From: Deltaproteobacteria bacterium
GTDB taxonomy: Bacteria; Myxococcota_A; UBA796; GCA-2862545
Assembly: GCA_007693595.1 (NCBI GenBank)
Contig: REDI01000026.1
Coordinates: 41,287-105,286 of the forward strand
Direction: 5' to 3'
DNA: 64,000 nucleotides
Translations under genes and position numbers: made by a program
The notes under the pieces: generated by a model
Told to the model about the DNA's origin: nothing
Databases searched by the model: none
What the model saw: only the letters and a program-made list of their open reading frames with translations
Part shown: piece after piece, positions 17,052 through 27,999 of the stretch
Layout: each line of letters begins with the position of its first letter
Numbering within the stretch: position 1 is the stretch's first letter

Positions 17052-18029
17052 ATGACCCTCCGTTCCTTCTTCGCTGCCGCTAGCCTCGCGCTGACCCTCT
17101 GCCTTCCCGCCACGGCGCAGGCCTCCGAGCCTGTCGAAGGACTCGCGTGGCAGTGGAACGGCATGGAGCGCACCTACCACATCGAGTCGAGCGTCTTTCT
17201 GCCGGAGTTCATTTGGATCCGCGCCCTCAACAACCTCGAGGTCCGCTGCACCGAGACCCACCTCGACTTCATCGCCACCTGTGCGCCCCTCAATGAGCAC
17301 AAGAAGAAGTGGCTCGTCCGGTGCAAGATCGACGACATCGCCCTGCAGGCCGTCGCCATGTCCCGCGACGCCGCCCAAGCCCAAGGTCCCGACAGCAACC
17401 TCGACAAGATCCTTCGCGAGTGGAAAGAGCGCCTCACCGGCACCACGATGGAGATCCGCTGGCGCGACGACGGCCGACTCGGCTCCTTCAAGTTCACCGA
17501 GCTCGACCGTCGAAATCGCCGCGACCTCGAGAACACCGAGATCATGCGGCAGCTCTTCATGCGGGCCTTCTCGGTCGCCCAGGTTCGGCTCCCCCGTAAG
17601 GGCACCGACGACGGCCAAGGCGCCTTCGAAGAGAAGAACCCCATGTTCTCGGGCTACCCCGCCGGCGTGGGTGGCGTCGGCGCGGTCCGCGTGCAGCACC
17701 GCATCGAGCCCCACGAAGACAGCCTCGTCTACCTCCGCACCAAGGGTGCCGGCTCCATCGGCCACCCGAGCGCCACCAGCGCCGAGATCACCCAGGAGGT
17801 CAAGAACACCTTCAATATGGATGTCTCGGCCGATGGCATCTTCGATCTGGAGCGTGGGCACCTCGTCAGCCGCGAAGCGGAGGTCGAGGGCCTCGCGACC
17901 TCTTCCTCCGCCGTCTCGGAGGGCATCGAGGCCCCCCCGTACATCCAGCGCTACACGCTCAAGCTCCTCACCGAAGGCGATGAGCGTCCCGAGCTTCGCG
18001 AGACCAAGGCGATCGACACGCGACGCTAG
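17052..18029 (+). CDS. Secreted protein, paralogue of the one at 13715
   Basis: 325 residues with a signal peptide ending ATAQA (about residue 24). Collinear with the 13715 protein (EPVEGLAWQWNGMERTYHIESS, RALNNLEVRCTETHLDFIATC, LDKILREWKERLT) but without its Pro-rich tail. Conserved Cys pairs lie near IATC...VRCK. It looks like a periplasmic or surface beta-sandwich protein; no family recognised. GGTGAG sits 5 nt before the ATG. Probably the last gene of a nadE cluster. Confidence 0.8.
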   Translation: MTLRSFFAAASLALTLCLPATAQASEPVEGLAWQWNGMERTYHIESSVFLPEFIWIRALNNLEVRCTETHLDFIATCAPLNEHKKKWLVRCKIDDIALQAVAMSRDAAQAQGPDSNLDKILREWKERLTGTTMEIRWRDDGRLGSFKFTELDRRNRRDLENTEIMRQLFMRAFSVAQVRLPRKGTDDGQGAFEEKNPMFSGYPAGVGGVGAVRVQHRIEPHEDSLVYLRTKGAGSIGHPSATSAEITQEVKNTFNMDVSADGIFDLERGHLVSREAEVEGLATSSSAVSEGIEAPPYIQRYTLKLLTEGDERPELRETKAIDTRR

Positions 18030-18234
18030 GAGCCTTTTCGAGCGCTCCCTCGACAAGCTTGGCGCGAGCCGACCCGTCGAAGCCCGAAGGTGTCGGCCGG
18101 GCACGCAGCCCGCAGTCCCCCCAACCGAGCCACGACCCGACCGACACTCCTTCCTTAGCCCAGCCTCGAACTTGCGAAACGGTCACTGAGAGGATCTGTT
18201 CGGGCGTTCAGGTCCCCTCGATGGCTCCCCGTGC

Positions 18235-18242
18235 GCTAAGCT
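18235..18242 (+). promoter_or_regulatory. Candidate -10 box (GCTAAGCT) for the WYL regulator
   Basis: GCTAAGCT lies 18 nt before the ATG at 18261 and fits the local GCTAnnnT pattern. No -35 match is seen. The remaining 18030-18234 stretch holds nothing I can identify. Confidence 0.3.
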
Positions 18243-18260
18243 GGCGGGGGAGGGCGATCC

Positions 18261-19214
18261 ATGACAAGCGCCAAGAGCAGTCCTACCGAAGAGGCCATCC
18301 ACGTCCTCTTGATGCTGCAGCAACACGGCCAGCTCGCTACGGCCGAGGTCGCTCAAGCCCTCCAGGTGGACCGGCGCCATGCCCGACGGCTGCTCAAGCG
18401 ACTGAGCGCCTTCGCCCCGATCCAGCCCAAGGGCAGCGGGCGGGACCGTTTGTGGGTGCTCGATCCCGTGAAGGGGCATATCAACCTCACGATCTACGAC
18501 CAGATCGCCCTCGAGGTCGGGCGCGATGCCACCAGCTTTCTCGACGGCACGCCCCTGGCCGAGACCTTCCACCGCGCCTCGACGAACGAGGGCGTGCCGC
18601 GCCGGATCGCCGAGAACTACCAGCGAAAGATCCGCGTGAAGTCCGAACCCGCCTGGCTCACCGACGACCGTAACGACGCGCTGCACGACCTGCTCGACGG
18701 TCTGCTGCGAGAGCGCACCCTCAATCTGAGCTACCAAGCGCGCAACGGCGTCCGAACCTACCCCTGCTTCCGTCCGCTGACCTTGGTCGCCTACCGGCGC
18801 GTGCTCTACCTCATGGGCTTCCCCGAGCCCGACCACGACACCCAAGTCCACCGACTTCGAGTCGATCGCATCGAGTCCATCGAGGTTGGCGAGCCCTTCG
18901 ACTATCCGAGCGCATGGGACCCCGATCAGGATCTGGACCGATGGTTCGGCATCGAGGCGAGCGGCCAGATCGAGACGGTGGTGCTCGAGTTCAGCCAGCG
19001 TGCAGCCGACCTGATCCGAGAGCGTACCTGGCACGCAAGCCAACGTCTCGAACCCCTCGAAGACGGGCGGATCCGGCTCGTCATGCAGACCGGCGGCAAG
19101 GAGCTGATCCGCTTCGCCCTCGAGTGGGGGGAGCACTGCAAGGTGGTCAGCCCCCCCTGGCTACGCGACACGGTGCGTAAGGCCCTGAAGGAAGCGCTCG
19201 ATCAGTACCGCTGA
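18261..19214 (+). CDS. WYL-domain transcriptional regulator
   Basis: 317 residues. An N-terminal winged-helix region of about 60 residues (QLATAEVAQALQVDRRHARRLLKRL) precedes a WYL domain at about 150-220, recognisable by RTYPCFRPLTLVAYRRVLYLMGF and HRLRVDRIESIEV, then a C-terminal WCX-like extension (VLEFSQRAADLIRER...ALEWGEHCKVVSPPWLR). WYL domains bind nucleic acid or small ligands and regulate transcription. It lies 40 nt upstream of, and in the same direction as, the P-type ATPase, which may be its target or simply a co-transcribed gene. Confidence 0.9.
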   Translation: MTSAKSSPTEEAIHVLLMLQQHGQLATAEVAQALQVDRRHARRLLKRLSAFAPIQPKGSGRDRLWVLDPVKGHINLTIYDQIALEVGRDATSFLDGTPLAETFHRASTNEGVPRRIAENYQRKIRVKSEPAWLTDDRNDALHDLLDGLLRERTLNLSYQARNGVRTYPCFRPLTLVAYRRVLYLMGFPEPDHDTQVHRLRVDRIESIEVGEPFDYPSAWDPDQDLDRWFGIEASGQIETVVLEFSQRAADLIRERTWHASQRLEPLEDGRIRLVMQTGGKELIRFALEWGEHCKVVSPPWLRDTVRKALKEALDQYR

Positions 19215-19254
19215 ACCGGGTACGTCTCTCGCCCCCCCTCCCCGGAGCCAAACC

Positions 19255-21913
<2,659 letters not shown>

Positions 21914-21915
<2 letters not shown>

Positions 21916-21944
21916 AAAAGGCCTCGCCCGACGGGGGCGAGGCC
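21914..21944 (-). terminator. Rho-independent terminator of the azurin-like gene
   Basis: A 10-bp perfect stem, GGCCTCGCCC (21920-21929) with GGGCGAGGCC (21935-21944), has a 5-nt loop. Read on the minus strand it is followed by six T (21919-21914). It sits 17 nt past the azurin-like stop, and its T-run overlaps the stop codon of the converging ATPase gene. Confidence 0.85.
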
Positions 21945-21961
21945 GGGACGGAGGGCACGGA

Positions 21962-22507
21962 CTACTCGGCCACGGCCTTGACCACACCCTTCATCATCAT
22001 GTAGTGGCCTGGGAAGGTACAAATGAAGTCATACTCCCCTTCGGGCAGCTCGACGACGACCGTGGTGGTCTCGCCGGGCTTCGCGAGCTTGGTCGCGGCG
22101 ATGACGTCGGCGTGGGCGGGGACGTAGTGCTTCGCTTCGCCGGCAGCCATCGCTGCTTGGCCGACCTTCTCGCCCGAGCCCTTCTTGACGATGACGATGT
22201 TGTGGACCATCGCGGCGACCGTCGCGGTGTTCTTCATTTTGATGCGGGTCTTTTCACCAGCCTTGACCGTGATCTCTTCGGTGGCGAACTTCATCTGGTC
22301 GCCTTCGGGCTCCACGACGATCTCGGGGTAATCCCCCCCATCGTCGGCCCCGACCTCGATCGGGTCGACCTTGGGCTCTTCTTTCTTGGCCTCTTCTTTC
22401 TTGGCCTCGGGCTCCTGCGCGGCCGTCGGCGCCGGGGCTGGCGTGGGCTCGGCGGGACAAGCGGTGAACATGAGGGCGACTAGAGGCAGGGAAAGCAGCG
22501 TGCGCAT
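21962..22507 (-). CDS. Azurin/plastocyanin-like cupredoxin lipoprotein
   Basis: 181 residues. The ATG at 22507 has AGGAG 5-6 nt upstream, and the lipobox is FTAC (Cys17). After a Pro/Ala/Glu/Lys-rich linker, a cupredoxin fold carries the type-1 copper ligands: His in MVHNIVIV and Cys, His and Met in CTFPGHYMMM, with the spacing of azurin (His at Cys+5, Met at Cys+9). The second Lys-rich region AEEITVKAGEKTRIKMKN matches early cupredoxin strands. Likely a lipid-anchored periplasmic electron carrier; its partner oxidase is not in the window. Own terminator downstream. Confidence 0.9.
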   Translation of the reverse strand: MRTLLSLPLVALMFTACPAEPTPAPAPTAAQEPEAKKEEAKKEEPKVDPIEVGADDGGDYPEIVVEPEGDQMKFATEEITVKAGEKTRIKMKNTATVAAMVHNIVIVKKGSGEKVGQAAMAAGEAKHYVPAHADVIAATKLAKPGETTTVVVELPEGEYDFICTFPGHYMMMKGVVKAVAE

Positions 22508-22627
22508 GAAGGCTCCTGAGGGAATGGACGTTCGTTGCAGGTCTGGGCAGCCCAGGTTCGGGCCCCGTTCGCGTTCCGCTCTAGCGCGAAGCTCCTGCTT
22601 CGGCATCCCCATCCGCTCCATCTCGCC

Positions 22628-23233
22628 TCAGACCTTCTTGAACACCACCGTGAGGTTGTTCGCCGGCATCTCGATCACCTGCTCCAGCTCGAGGGTGCGC
22701 TGGCCTGCGAGATCCACCACCGCGTCGAGATCTCGCACGCCCCAGCGGGGGTCTCGAGCTCGGAGGCTCTGATCGAAGGCGAGGTTGCTCGACGCCGTGT
22801 GTGCGCCCCCCCGAGTGAACGGCCCATAGAGGATCAGCAAGCCCCCGGACGGGAGCCGGGCCTGAGCTCCGCGCAGCAGGCCACGGGTGGTCTCGAAGGG
22901 CGAGATATGGATCATGTTGGCGCAGAAGATCGCATCCACAGCGCACGCCGGCCAGGTGGGCCACGTAACATCGAGGAGGATCGGGGGGGCGACCCGGTCC
23001 GCCACGGGGGCGCGCCACGCCTCGATGCTCTCAAAGGACGACCGCGTGACGTCGGTCGGCTGCCAGCACAACTGGGGCAGGTGGGCCGCAAAGTAGGCGC
23101 CATGCTGCCCGGTACCCGAGGCGATCTCGAGCACGCGGACGGGGCCCGAGAAGAGCGGCCGAAGCGCCCTAAGGATAGGCCCCTGGTTGCGCAGGCAAGC
23201 CTGGGACGTAAGCCGGGAGTCCTCGCCTCGCAC
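22628..23233 (-). CDS. DUF938-family SAM-dependent methyltransferase
   Basis: 201 residues, normal for DUF938. The N-terminal SQACLRNQGPIL is followed by the SAM-binding VLEIASGTGQHGAYFA, the acidic loop WQPTDV, FCANMIHISP and LYGPFTRGGAHTASSN. The GTG start at 23233 shares one base with the TAG stop of the preceding OmpA-like gene (TAGTG), pointing to translational coupling. Longer in-frame readings upstream lie inside that gene and are not needed. Substrate unknown. Confidence 0.85.
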   Translation of the reverse strand: MRGEDSRLTSQACLRNQGPILRALRPLFSGPVRVLEIASGTGQHGAYFAAHLPQLCWQPTDVTRSSFESIEAWRAPVADRVAPPILLDVTWPTWPACAVDAIFCANMIHISPFETTRGLLRGAQARLPSGGLLILYGPFTRGGAHTASSNLAFDQSLRARDPRWGVRDLDAVVDLAGQRTLELEQVIEMPANNLTVVFKKV

Positions 23234-24240
23234 TACAGCGGGATCCAGGACACGGAGGGGATCCCCGAGCCCTGACCGGGAGGGTTCGCCCCGACCAGAT
23301 ACAAGGCGCGGCGGTTCGCCGCTTCGTCGACGCCATCGCCCGTGGGCACCGCGAGCAGGTCTTCGCCGAAGCCGTAGTAGTAGATCGGTCGATCGACGCC
23401 CTGGGCACGAAGCCACTGCGCGATGGCGCGCGCGCGGCGGCGCGAAAGGGCGCGGTTGTGCTCCTTGCTGCCCACGGTGTCGGTGCATCCCGCGATGTAG
23501 ATCTTGACCGGGACCACCTCGCCGTACTTCTCGATGACGTCGCGGAGCTGGGCCAGGGTCGCACGCAGCTTGGGCTCCTCGTCGGGAGGGATCTGGTGAC
23601 TGTTGGACGCGAAGCGCACGTCGTCGTGCGGGATATCTAGGAACCATGGGGAATAGGTGAAGCCTGCCCAGGCGTTGGCGGCGTGCAGCTTGACATCGAG
23701 CAGGACCACCTCGCCCGGATCCCCGACCCAGGGGACCTCGATACGACCGGGCCCGTCGTCGACCTCGACCGTCCGCTCATCGAGCACCGCCTTGCGGGCC
23801 CCATAGGCTACGATCTCGGCCCTCTCGACCGGCGCCGTGACCTCGATCGACAGCACTCGCCGAGCGATGTCGGCCGAGGCGCGGCTGAGATCGACCTTAA
23901 GCGGCGCGCTGTAGCTCCACGAGAACGGAACCCGGACCTCTTCGGTCGCAGAGTCGGCGAAGTCGACCTGGACCCAGGCCGTGGCCTCGGTGACCCGGTC
24001 GTCACGGCGCCACTCGAAGCGCTGCGCCGAACCGGCGGGCACCGCGCCGCGCGTGAACTCGAAGGTGCGGTCCCCCGCCTCGATCACGACCCGCATCGAG
24101 GCCGCGGCGCGCTTGGGCGTGACGATGAAGGTCGGACTCTCGCCAGGCCCTGGCGCGGGGCTGTAGCCAAAGTCGAGGTCGCCCGCCCATGTCAGAACAG
24201 ACGAGAACACGGTGAACATCGCGATGAGCAACGGTCGCAC
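23233..24240 (-). CDS. Exported protein with C-terminal OmpA peptidoglycan-binding domain
   Basis: 335 residues. A signal peptide (LLIAMFTVFSSVLTWA) leads to about 190 residues of unrecognised, beta-rich sequence. The OmpA-like domain occupies about 210-320: KIYIAGCTDTVGSKEHNRALSRRRARAIAQWL and the FGEDLLAVPTGDGVDEAANRRALYLV tail, with the usual Asp and Arg that hold diaminopimelate. Likely anchors an envelope structure to peptidoglycan. Coupled to the DUF938 gene by a TAGTG overlap. Confidence 0.85.
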   Translation of the reverse strand: MRPLLIAMFTVFSSVLTWAGDLDFGYSPAPGPGESPTFIVTPKRAAASMRVVIEAGDRTFEFTRGAVPAGSAQRFEWRRDDRVTEATAWVQVDFADSATEEVRVPFSWSYSAPLKVDLSRASADIARRVLSIEVTAPVERAEIVAYGARKAVLDERTVEVDDGPGRIEVPWVGDPGEVVLLDVKLHAANAWAGFTYSPWFLDIPHDDVRFASNSHQIPPDEEPKLRATLAQLRDVIEKYGEVVPVKIYIAGCTDTVGSKEHNRALSRRRARAIAQWLRAQGVDRPIYYYGFGEDLLAVPTGDGVDEAANRRALYLVGANPPGQGSGIPSVSWIPL

Positions 24241-24309
24241 GACACCTCCTGTGGGTAGGCCCTATCGCAACCGCGCTGAGCGAGCCCGCCCGCCTCTCGG
24301 GCTCATCCC

Positions 24310-24338
24310 TTGACGCCGCAAGCCCTGCGTCCTAAGAG
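24310..24338 (+). promoter_or_regulatory. Candidate promoter for the small gene at 24369
   Basis: TTGACG (24310-24315), a 17-bp spacer, then TAAGAG (24333-24338) as a weak -10. The sequence CTTGACGCCGCA around the -35 is identical to that before the tail-tube gene at 3376. A GAGCCC/GGGCTC hairpin sits just upstream (24281-24304). Confidence 0.4.
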
Positions 24339-24368
24339 GCACCCGACCCCAACCTATAGGAGGACGTC

Positions 24369-24587
24369 ATCGCAGCGACAGCCACTACCCCTTCCGAGAC
24401 GTACAACATCAAGAATGGCAAAGAAGTCCTGACCGTCAAGGGCCGAGCCGCCGCTGTCGAGAAGGCCCGAGCCCTGAGCGGCTCGTCGAGCCGACCCGTC
24501 TCCGTCGAGCGCCAGGACGGCCGCATGACCATGCAGTTCAGCCGCGGCGGCGTGCAGACCTACCGCTACGAGACGAACCGACACTGA
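24369..24587 (+). CDS. 72-residue protein apparently initiated at an AUC codon
   Basis: A strong AGGAGG (24358-24363) is followed after 5 nt by ATC at 24369. The frame is closed by TAG just upstream (24357-24359), and no ATG, GTG or TTG occurs in frame before the middle of the gene, so ATC is the best start; a CTG at codon 21 is the nearest alternative. Codon use from 24369 to the TGA at 24587 has the strong third-position G/C bias of its neighbours, so the reading is clearly coding. The product is basic: YNIKNGKEVLTVKGRAAAVEK, then an Arg/Ser-rich middle and VERQDGRMTMQFSRGGVQTYRYE. Family not recognised; nucleic-acid binding is possible. Confidence 0.65.
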   Translation: MAATATTPSETYNIKNGKEVLTVKGRAAAVEKARALSGSSSRPVSVERQDGRMTMQFSRGGVQTYRYETNRH

Positions 24588-24610
24588 CGGTCCACAGCGC
24601 CAAACACGGG

Positions 24611-24687
24611 GCCCCTCCGAGAGGGCGCCGCCAGAGCCCCTCCGAGAGGGCGCCGCCGGGGCCCCACCGAGACAGGGCGCCGCCGGA
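24611..24687. repeat. Three tandem copies of a 25-27 nt GC-rich repeat
   Basis: Units start at 24611, 24636 and 24661 (first two 25 nt, third 27 nt) with the core GCCCCTCCGAGAGGGCGCCG. Each of the first two contains a CCCTC-CGA-GAGGG hairpin, and all have GGCGCC. It lies between two converging genes (24587 and 24708) and may act as a bidirectional transcription block. Confidence 0.75.
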
Positions 24688-24707
24688 CCTTCGCGGGGCT
24701 GCCAGGG

Positions 24708-25271
24708 TCAGATCTTGAGCGAAGTGGCGCTGAAGTTGCCATAATGCCGGCGCGCGGAGGGCTTGTACCAGTCGGTCGAGTTGTTCGTGGGATTGTCGAG
24801 CTGAGCCAGCGAAGGCCGGAGCGACTCGATCTCGCGCTCGAGCTTACGCAGCCCCTTGGTCAGGTGATCGACGACGTCGGCTTCGTCTTGCAGATCGAGC
24901 ACCCGGAGGTAGCTCGCCACCCCGAACCAGCTCGCCAGATGGAAGCTCTGGAGTTGGGTGGTGACGGTGGCGATCTCGAGATCGCGGAGCTGATCATCAC
25001 CTTCCTCGAGCGCGAGCCAGCCATCGCGGGCCATGATCTCGACCGGACGGGAGGGGGTGCCGTCGTTGGGCTCGCCTTGTTCCTGAAGGAGCCACTTGAG
25101 GATCTTAGCCTCCTCGCGTGCCAGCTCGAGGAACGTGTCGAGAGTCGCGGCGAGGACGCTGTCGGTCGCCGCGACCTTCATCGCTCGGGTGACCGCACGG
25201 GTCTGTTCGTTGGCGCTGTGGAGCAGGTGAAGCTCGTCGATCAGGTGACGGGTGAGCTGGTCAGCGTTCAT
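24708..25271 (-). CDS. DUF892/YciF-like ferritin-type four-helix protein
   Basis: 187 residues. The ATG at 25271 has GGAGG 4 nt upstream. Helices read LTRHLIDELHLLHSANEQTRAV, LDTFLELAREEAKILKWLLQE and LQSFHLASWFGVASYLRVLDL, in the arrangement of the DUF892 (YciF) ferritin-like family, with Glu residues in the paired helices. Such proteins are usually stress-linked. The metal-ligand pattern is not fully clear, so iron binding is uncertain. Orientation and position, after the repeats and before a beta-helix protein, suggest a single-gene unit. Confidence 0.7.
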   Translation of the reverse strand: MNADQLTRHLIDELHLLHSANEQTRAVTRAMKVAATDSVLAATLDTFLELAREEAKILKWLLQEQGEPNDGTPSRPVEIMARDGWLALEEGDDQLRDLEIATVTTQLQSFHLASWFGVASYLRVLDLQDEADVVDHLTKGLRKLEREIESLRPSLAQLDNPTNNSTDWYKPSARRHYGNFSATSLKI

Positions 25272-25417
25272 GGGGCCTCCGTAAGTGAGTGATGGCCGTA
25301 GACTGTGCGAATCTCGTGCCGATGCTCTCGTCGTGTAACCCGGGTGCTTCGGTGAGCGACGCGCCTTTACACACCGCTCGCCTCGAATCGGTGCGCGCGT
25401 TGACACAGCCTCACGGC

Positions 25418-27115
25418 TCACGGCCCGAGACGTCGCGCGCGTTGGTCTTCGTAGAGGCTCTGCGGGTAGAGGTCGCCCCCCTGCCCTTCTCCTTCGAGCC
25501 AGTCTTCGGGGGCGGTGCCTCGGTGCTCGTTGAGCAAGTCGGGCTTGTCGAAGTCCACCCAGGTCTCCACGTCTCGGGTTCCGATCACATAGCCATGGCC
25601 GAACTGGTAGCTCCGGATCAGACCTTCGCCCGTAAGGTTCCAGAACACGCTCTCGGTGGAGGTGTGCCCGGCACCGCTCGACGCCGCGCCTCGATTGACG
25701 GCATACCAGGCGTCATTGACCTCGGAGCTGTCGACAAGATTCGCCATCGCGAGGGAGTGATGGAACTCGGACGCGCCGAGCCAGCCCAAGGAGGTATTCG
25801 AGCTGTTGATCGCCCTCCCCTCGGAGCTCTGCACCCGGAGCCAGACGCAGCCCGATGTGCCGAAGTCCCAGTTCTGGATAAAGTTATGCCGCCCCGCAAC
25901 ACCCAGGCTGTCCCGGATGAGGATCTCGGAGCTCGTACTCACCTCGTAGAGGTAGCCGTTGCCTCCGGGCCCCCGGTTCTGGGCCAAGCGGAGGTCGCTG
26001 TCGGCGATGGTGATCCGCTTGCTCGCCTCGACCTTGATGCCGCCTGACTGGAGGTGACGGCCGCGAGCCTCTTCGGCGAAAGGTGCCTCGAAGCTGTGGA
26101 CATCTCGAATCCACCCATCGGCGACACCCCGGAAAAGCACCGCATGGCTCCGGTCCGACGCCCAGGCTTCGCTCCAGCTCACCGCGGTCGAGAGCCCGAG
26201 GGACTCGATGCCGACCTCGAAGAGGTGGCCCCTCTCGACGCGCACGCTCGCGCCATCGCGGCGCAGGGCCGGGTAGCGCATGGGTACATCCAAGGTGATC
26301 GCGCCGCTTGAGGGATCGCGTCCGACGACCTCACGGCGGAAGAAGGGGCGCCAGGTGTCGGCGAAGCGGGTCCAGACATCCGTCATGCCGTGCTCTTCGA
26401 CGAACTCCGGCGAGATCTCCCAGCCGACCGCGATCTGGGTGCCGACCGGCAAGGCGACAGCGTCGGCGGTGCGGAGCTGGGTGTCGAAGTCGCGGGCGTC
26501 GAGGGTGAGCGCGATATCGGGTCCGTGCTGTAGGGGTTGCCCGATGGTAATCATGGCCCGGTCGCTCATGCCGTGACTTCGCGTGAAGGCCAGCTTGCTC
26601 CGCGTCGGCCCCTCGCCGCGCAGCACGATCTCCGAGGCGGAGACGGTGAGGACCTCGTCGAGCCGGTAAAGCCCCTCGGGAAAGAAGACGACGCCCCCGC
26701 CCTCCTCCTCGGCTTGGGCGATCGTGGCTTGGACCGCGTCGGTGCTGTCCGTCTGCCCCGAGGGATCCGCGCCCTGGTCCGTCACGTCGAAGCGCGGGCC
26801 CTCCACCATCGGGGGGGGCTCGCCGCCTCGATAGCCGGCATAGCTGAAGTCGTGCAGACCGCGCCCCTGCTCGTCGCGCAGACCCGGCCGCCAGTCGCGG
26901 GGATAGAGCGCGCTTCGCCATCCCGGCTCCGACGAGGAGGGCTCCGGCTCTTCGAGCGGGGCGCAGGAGAGCAGCAGCGGAAAGGCAAGCGCCCCAGAGA
27001 AGCGGAGGCGAGGAGCGCGGACAGCGCCCGAACCCCTCGCGGAGCCCCGGCGTCGGCTCCTCTTCTCGGTAAGGGTGCTGGACGGGAGGACCCGCCGATC
27101 GGGCTGGCGTGGCAT
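25418..27115 (-). CDS. Exported right-handed beta-helix protein (pectate-lyase-superfamily fold)
   Basis: 565 residues. A long basic N-region precedes a hydrophobic stretch ending in LLLSC (about residue 51), a lipobox-like site. The core starts with the pectate-lyase-3 type motif FDVTDQGADPSGQTDSTDAVQATIAQAEEEGGGVVFFPEGLYRL, followed by repeated short strands with Asn and Ser ladders (KITIADSDLRL, ILIRDSLGV). Probably a surface or secreted polysaccharide-active or -binding protein. Substrate and activity cannot be read. The real start may differ, since no ribosome site is clear and the N-region is unusually long. Confidence 0.75.
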   Translation of the reverse strand: MPRQPDRRVLPSSTLTEKRSRRRGSARGSGAVRAPRLRFSGALAFPLLLSCAPLEEPEPSSSEPGWRSALYPRDWRPGLRDEQGRGLHDFSYAGYRGGEPPPMVEGPRFDVTDQGADPSGQTDSTDAVQATIAQAEEEGGGVVFFPEGLYRLDEVLTVSASEIVLRGEGPTRSKLAFTRSHGMSDRAMITIGQPLQHGPDIALTLDARDFDTQLRTADAVALPVGTQIAVGWEISPEFVEEHGMTDVWTRFADTWRPFFRREVVGRDPSSGAITLDVPMRYPALRRDGASVRVERGHLFEVGIESLGLSTAVSWSEAWASDRSHAVLFRGVADGWIRDVHSFEAPFAEEARGRHLQSGGIKVEASKRITIADSDLRLAQNRGPGGNGYLYEVSTSSEILIRDSLGVAGRHNFIQNWDFGTSGCVWLRVQSSEGRAINSSNTSLGWLGASEFHHSLAMANLVDSSEVNDAWYAVNRGAASSGAGHTSTESVFWNLTGEGLIRSYQFGHGYVIGTRDVETWVDFDKPDLLNEHRGTAPEDWLEGEGQGGDLYPQSLYEDQRARRLGP

Positions 27116-27264
27116 TGGCTCGTTCGGGCGCAGTCAGCCTCCTCGCCCCCCTCCCCCTTCTGCTAACGAGCCGGAAGCCGCACCGCAGCCTCCGCCCCGG
27201 ATTCATCTCGCCCTTGCCCTGGCTTCCGACACCCGGTACAACGAGCCCAGCCGGAGGCCACCGC

Positions 27265-27999
27265 ATGTCCGCATCGCCCCGCCTACTCGTCGAAGGAGTG
27301 CATCGGAGCTTCGGCCCCACCGAGGTCCTCCGCGCCATCGACCTGCAGGTCCGAGCGGGCGAGGTCCTGGGCCTTATCGGCCCCAATGGGGGCGGGAAGT
27401 CCACGCTCATCCTCCTGATGGCCGGGCTGCTACGCCCGAGCCAAGGTCGGATCACCGTCGAGGGCACCCTCGCGGTGGACCTAGCCCGCAAGGCCTCTGG
27501 GGAGATCGGGCTCATCACCCCCGATCCAGGACTGTATCCCCTTCTCACCGGCCACGAGAACCTGCGCTTCTTCGGTGAGCTCAACGGGCTGAGCCCCTCC
27601 GACGTGGACGATCGCGCTCGGCCCTGGATCGAGACCCTCGGTCTCGAAGCCGCCCTCCACACCCGCACTGGGACCTGGAGCAGCGGGATGCGGCAGAAGC
27701 TCTCGCTGGTCCGCGCCCGGCTCTGCGATCCGCTGGTGTTGCTCTTCGACGAGCCTACCGCCAACCTCGATCCGATCGCGGCCGACGCGGTGTGGCGCGC
27801 GGTACACGGGGCGGCTGAGGCCCAGATCGCGGTGGTGGTGGCGACGCACGATCTCCGCGCCGCCGAGACCATCTGCGACCGAGTCGCCTTCGTGCAATCC
27901 GAGGTCCGGCACCTCGAGACCCTCCAGGGGGAGCGCGCCCCCCCGAGTCCCTCACGCCTGCTCGAGGTCTACCGCCGCTGCGCGCTGGAGGCGCCATGA
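27265..27999 (+). CDS. ABC transporter ATP-binding protein
   Basis: 244 residues. Walker A GPNGGGKST, Walker B LLFDEPTANLD and the H-loop ATHD are present. The signature is degenerate (WSSGMRQKLS for LSGGQ). The DPGLYPLLTGHENLRFF region matches CcmA/NosF-like exporters. ATG at 27265 with GGAGG 8 nt upstream. Its stop overlaps the next gene's start by 4 nt (ATGA), so it forms a two-gene transporter with the permease at 27996. Cargo unknown; in other bacteria such pairs export proteins, drugs or haem-type factors. Confidence 0.9.
   Translation: MSASPRLLVEGVHRSFGPTEVLRAIDLQVRAGEVLGLIGPNGGGKSTLILLMAGLLRPSQGRITVEGTLAVDLARKASGEIGLITPDPGLYPLLTGHENLRFFGELNGLSPSDVDDRARPWIETLGLEAALHTRTGTWSSGMRQKLSLVRARLCDPLVLLFDEPTANLDPIAADAVWRAVHGAAEAQIAVVVATHDLRAAETICDRVAFVQSEVRHLETLQGERAPPSPSRLLEVYRRCALEAP

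Noticed and set aside
15755..17173. Long minus-strand frame opposite nadE
   Set aside because: nadE is unambiguous; this frame has no homology signs and no ribosome site.
18030..18260. Possible tRNA or small RNA in the 231-nt gap
   Set aside because: No cloverleaf, no GTTCGA-like T-loop arm and no terminator could be recognised.
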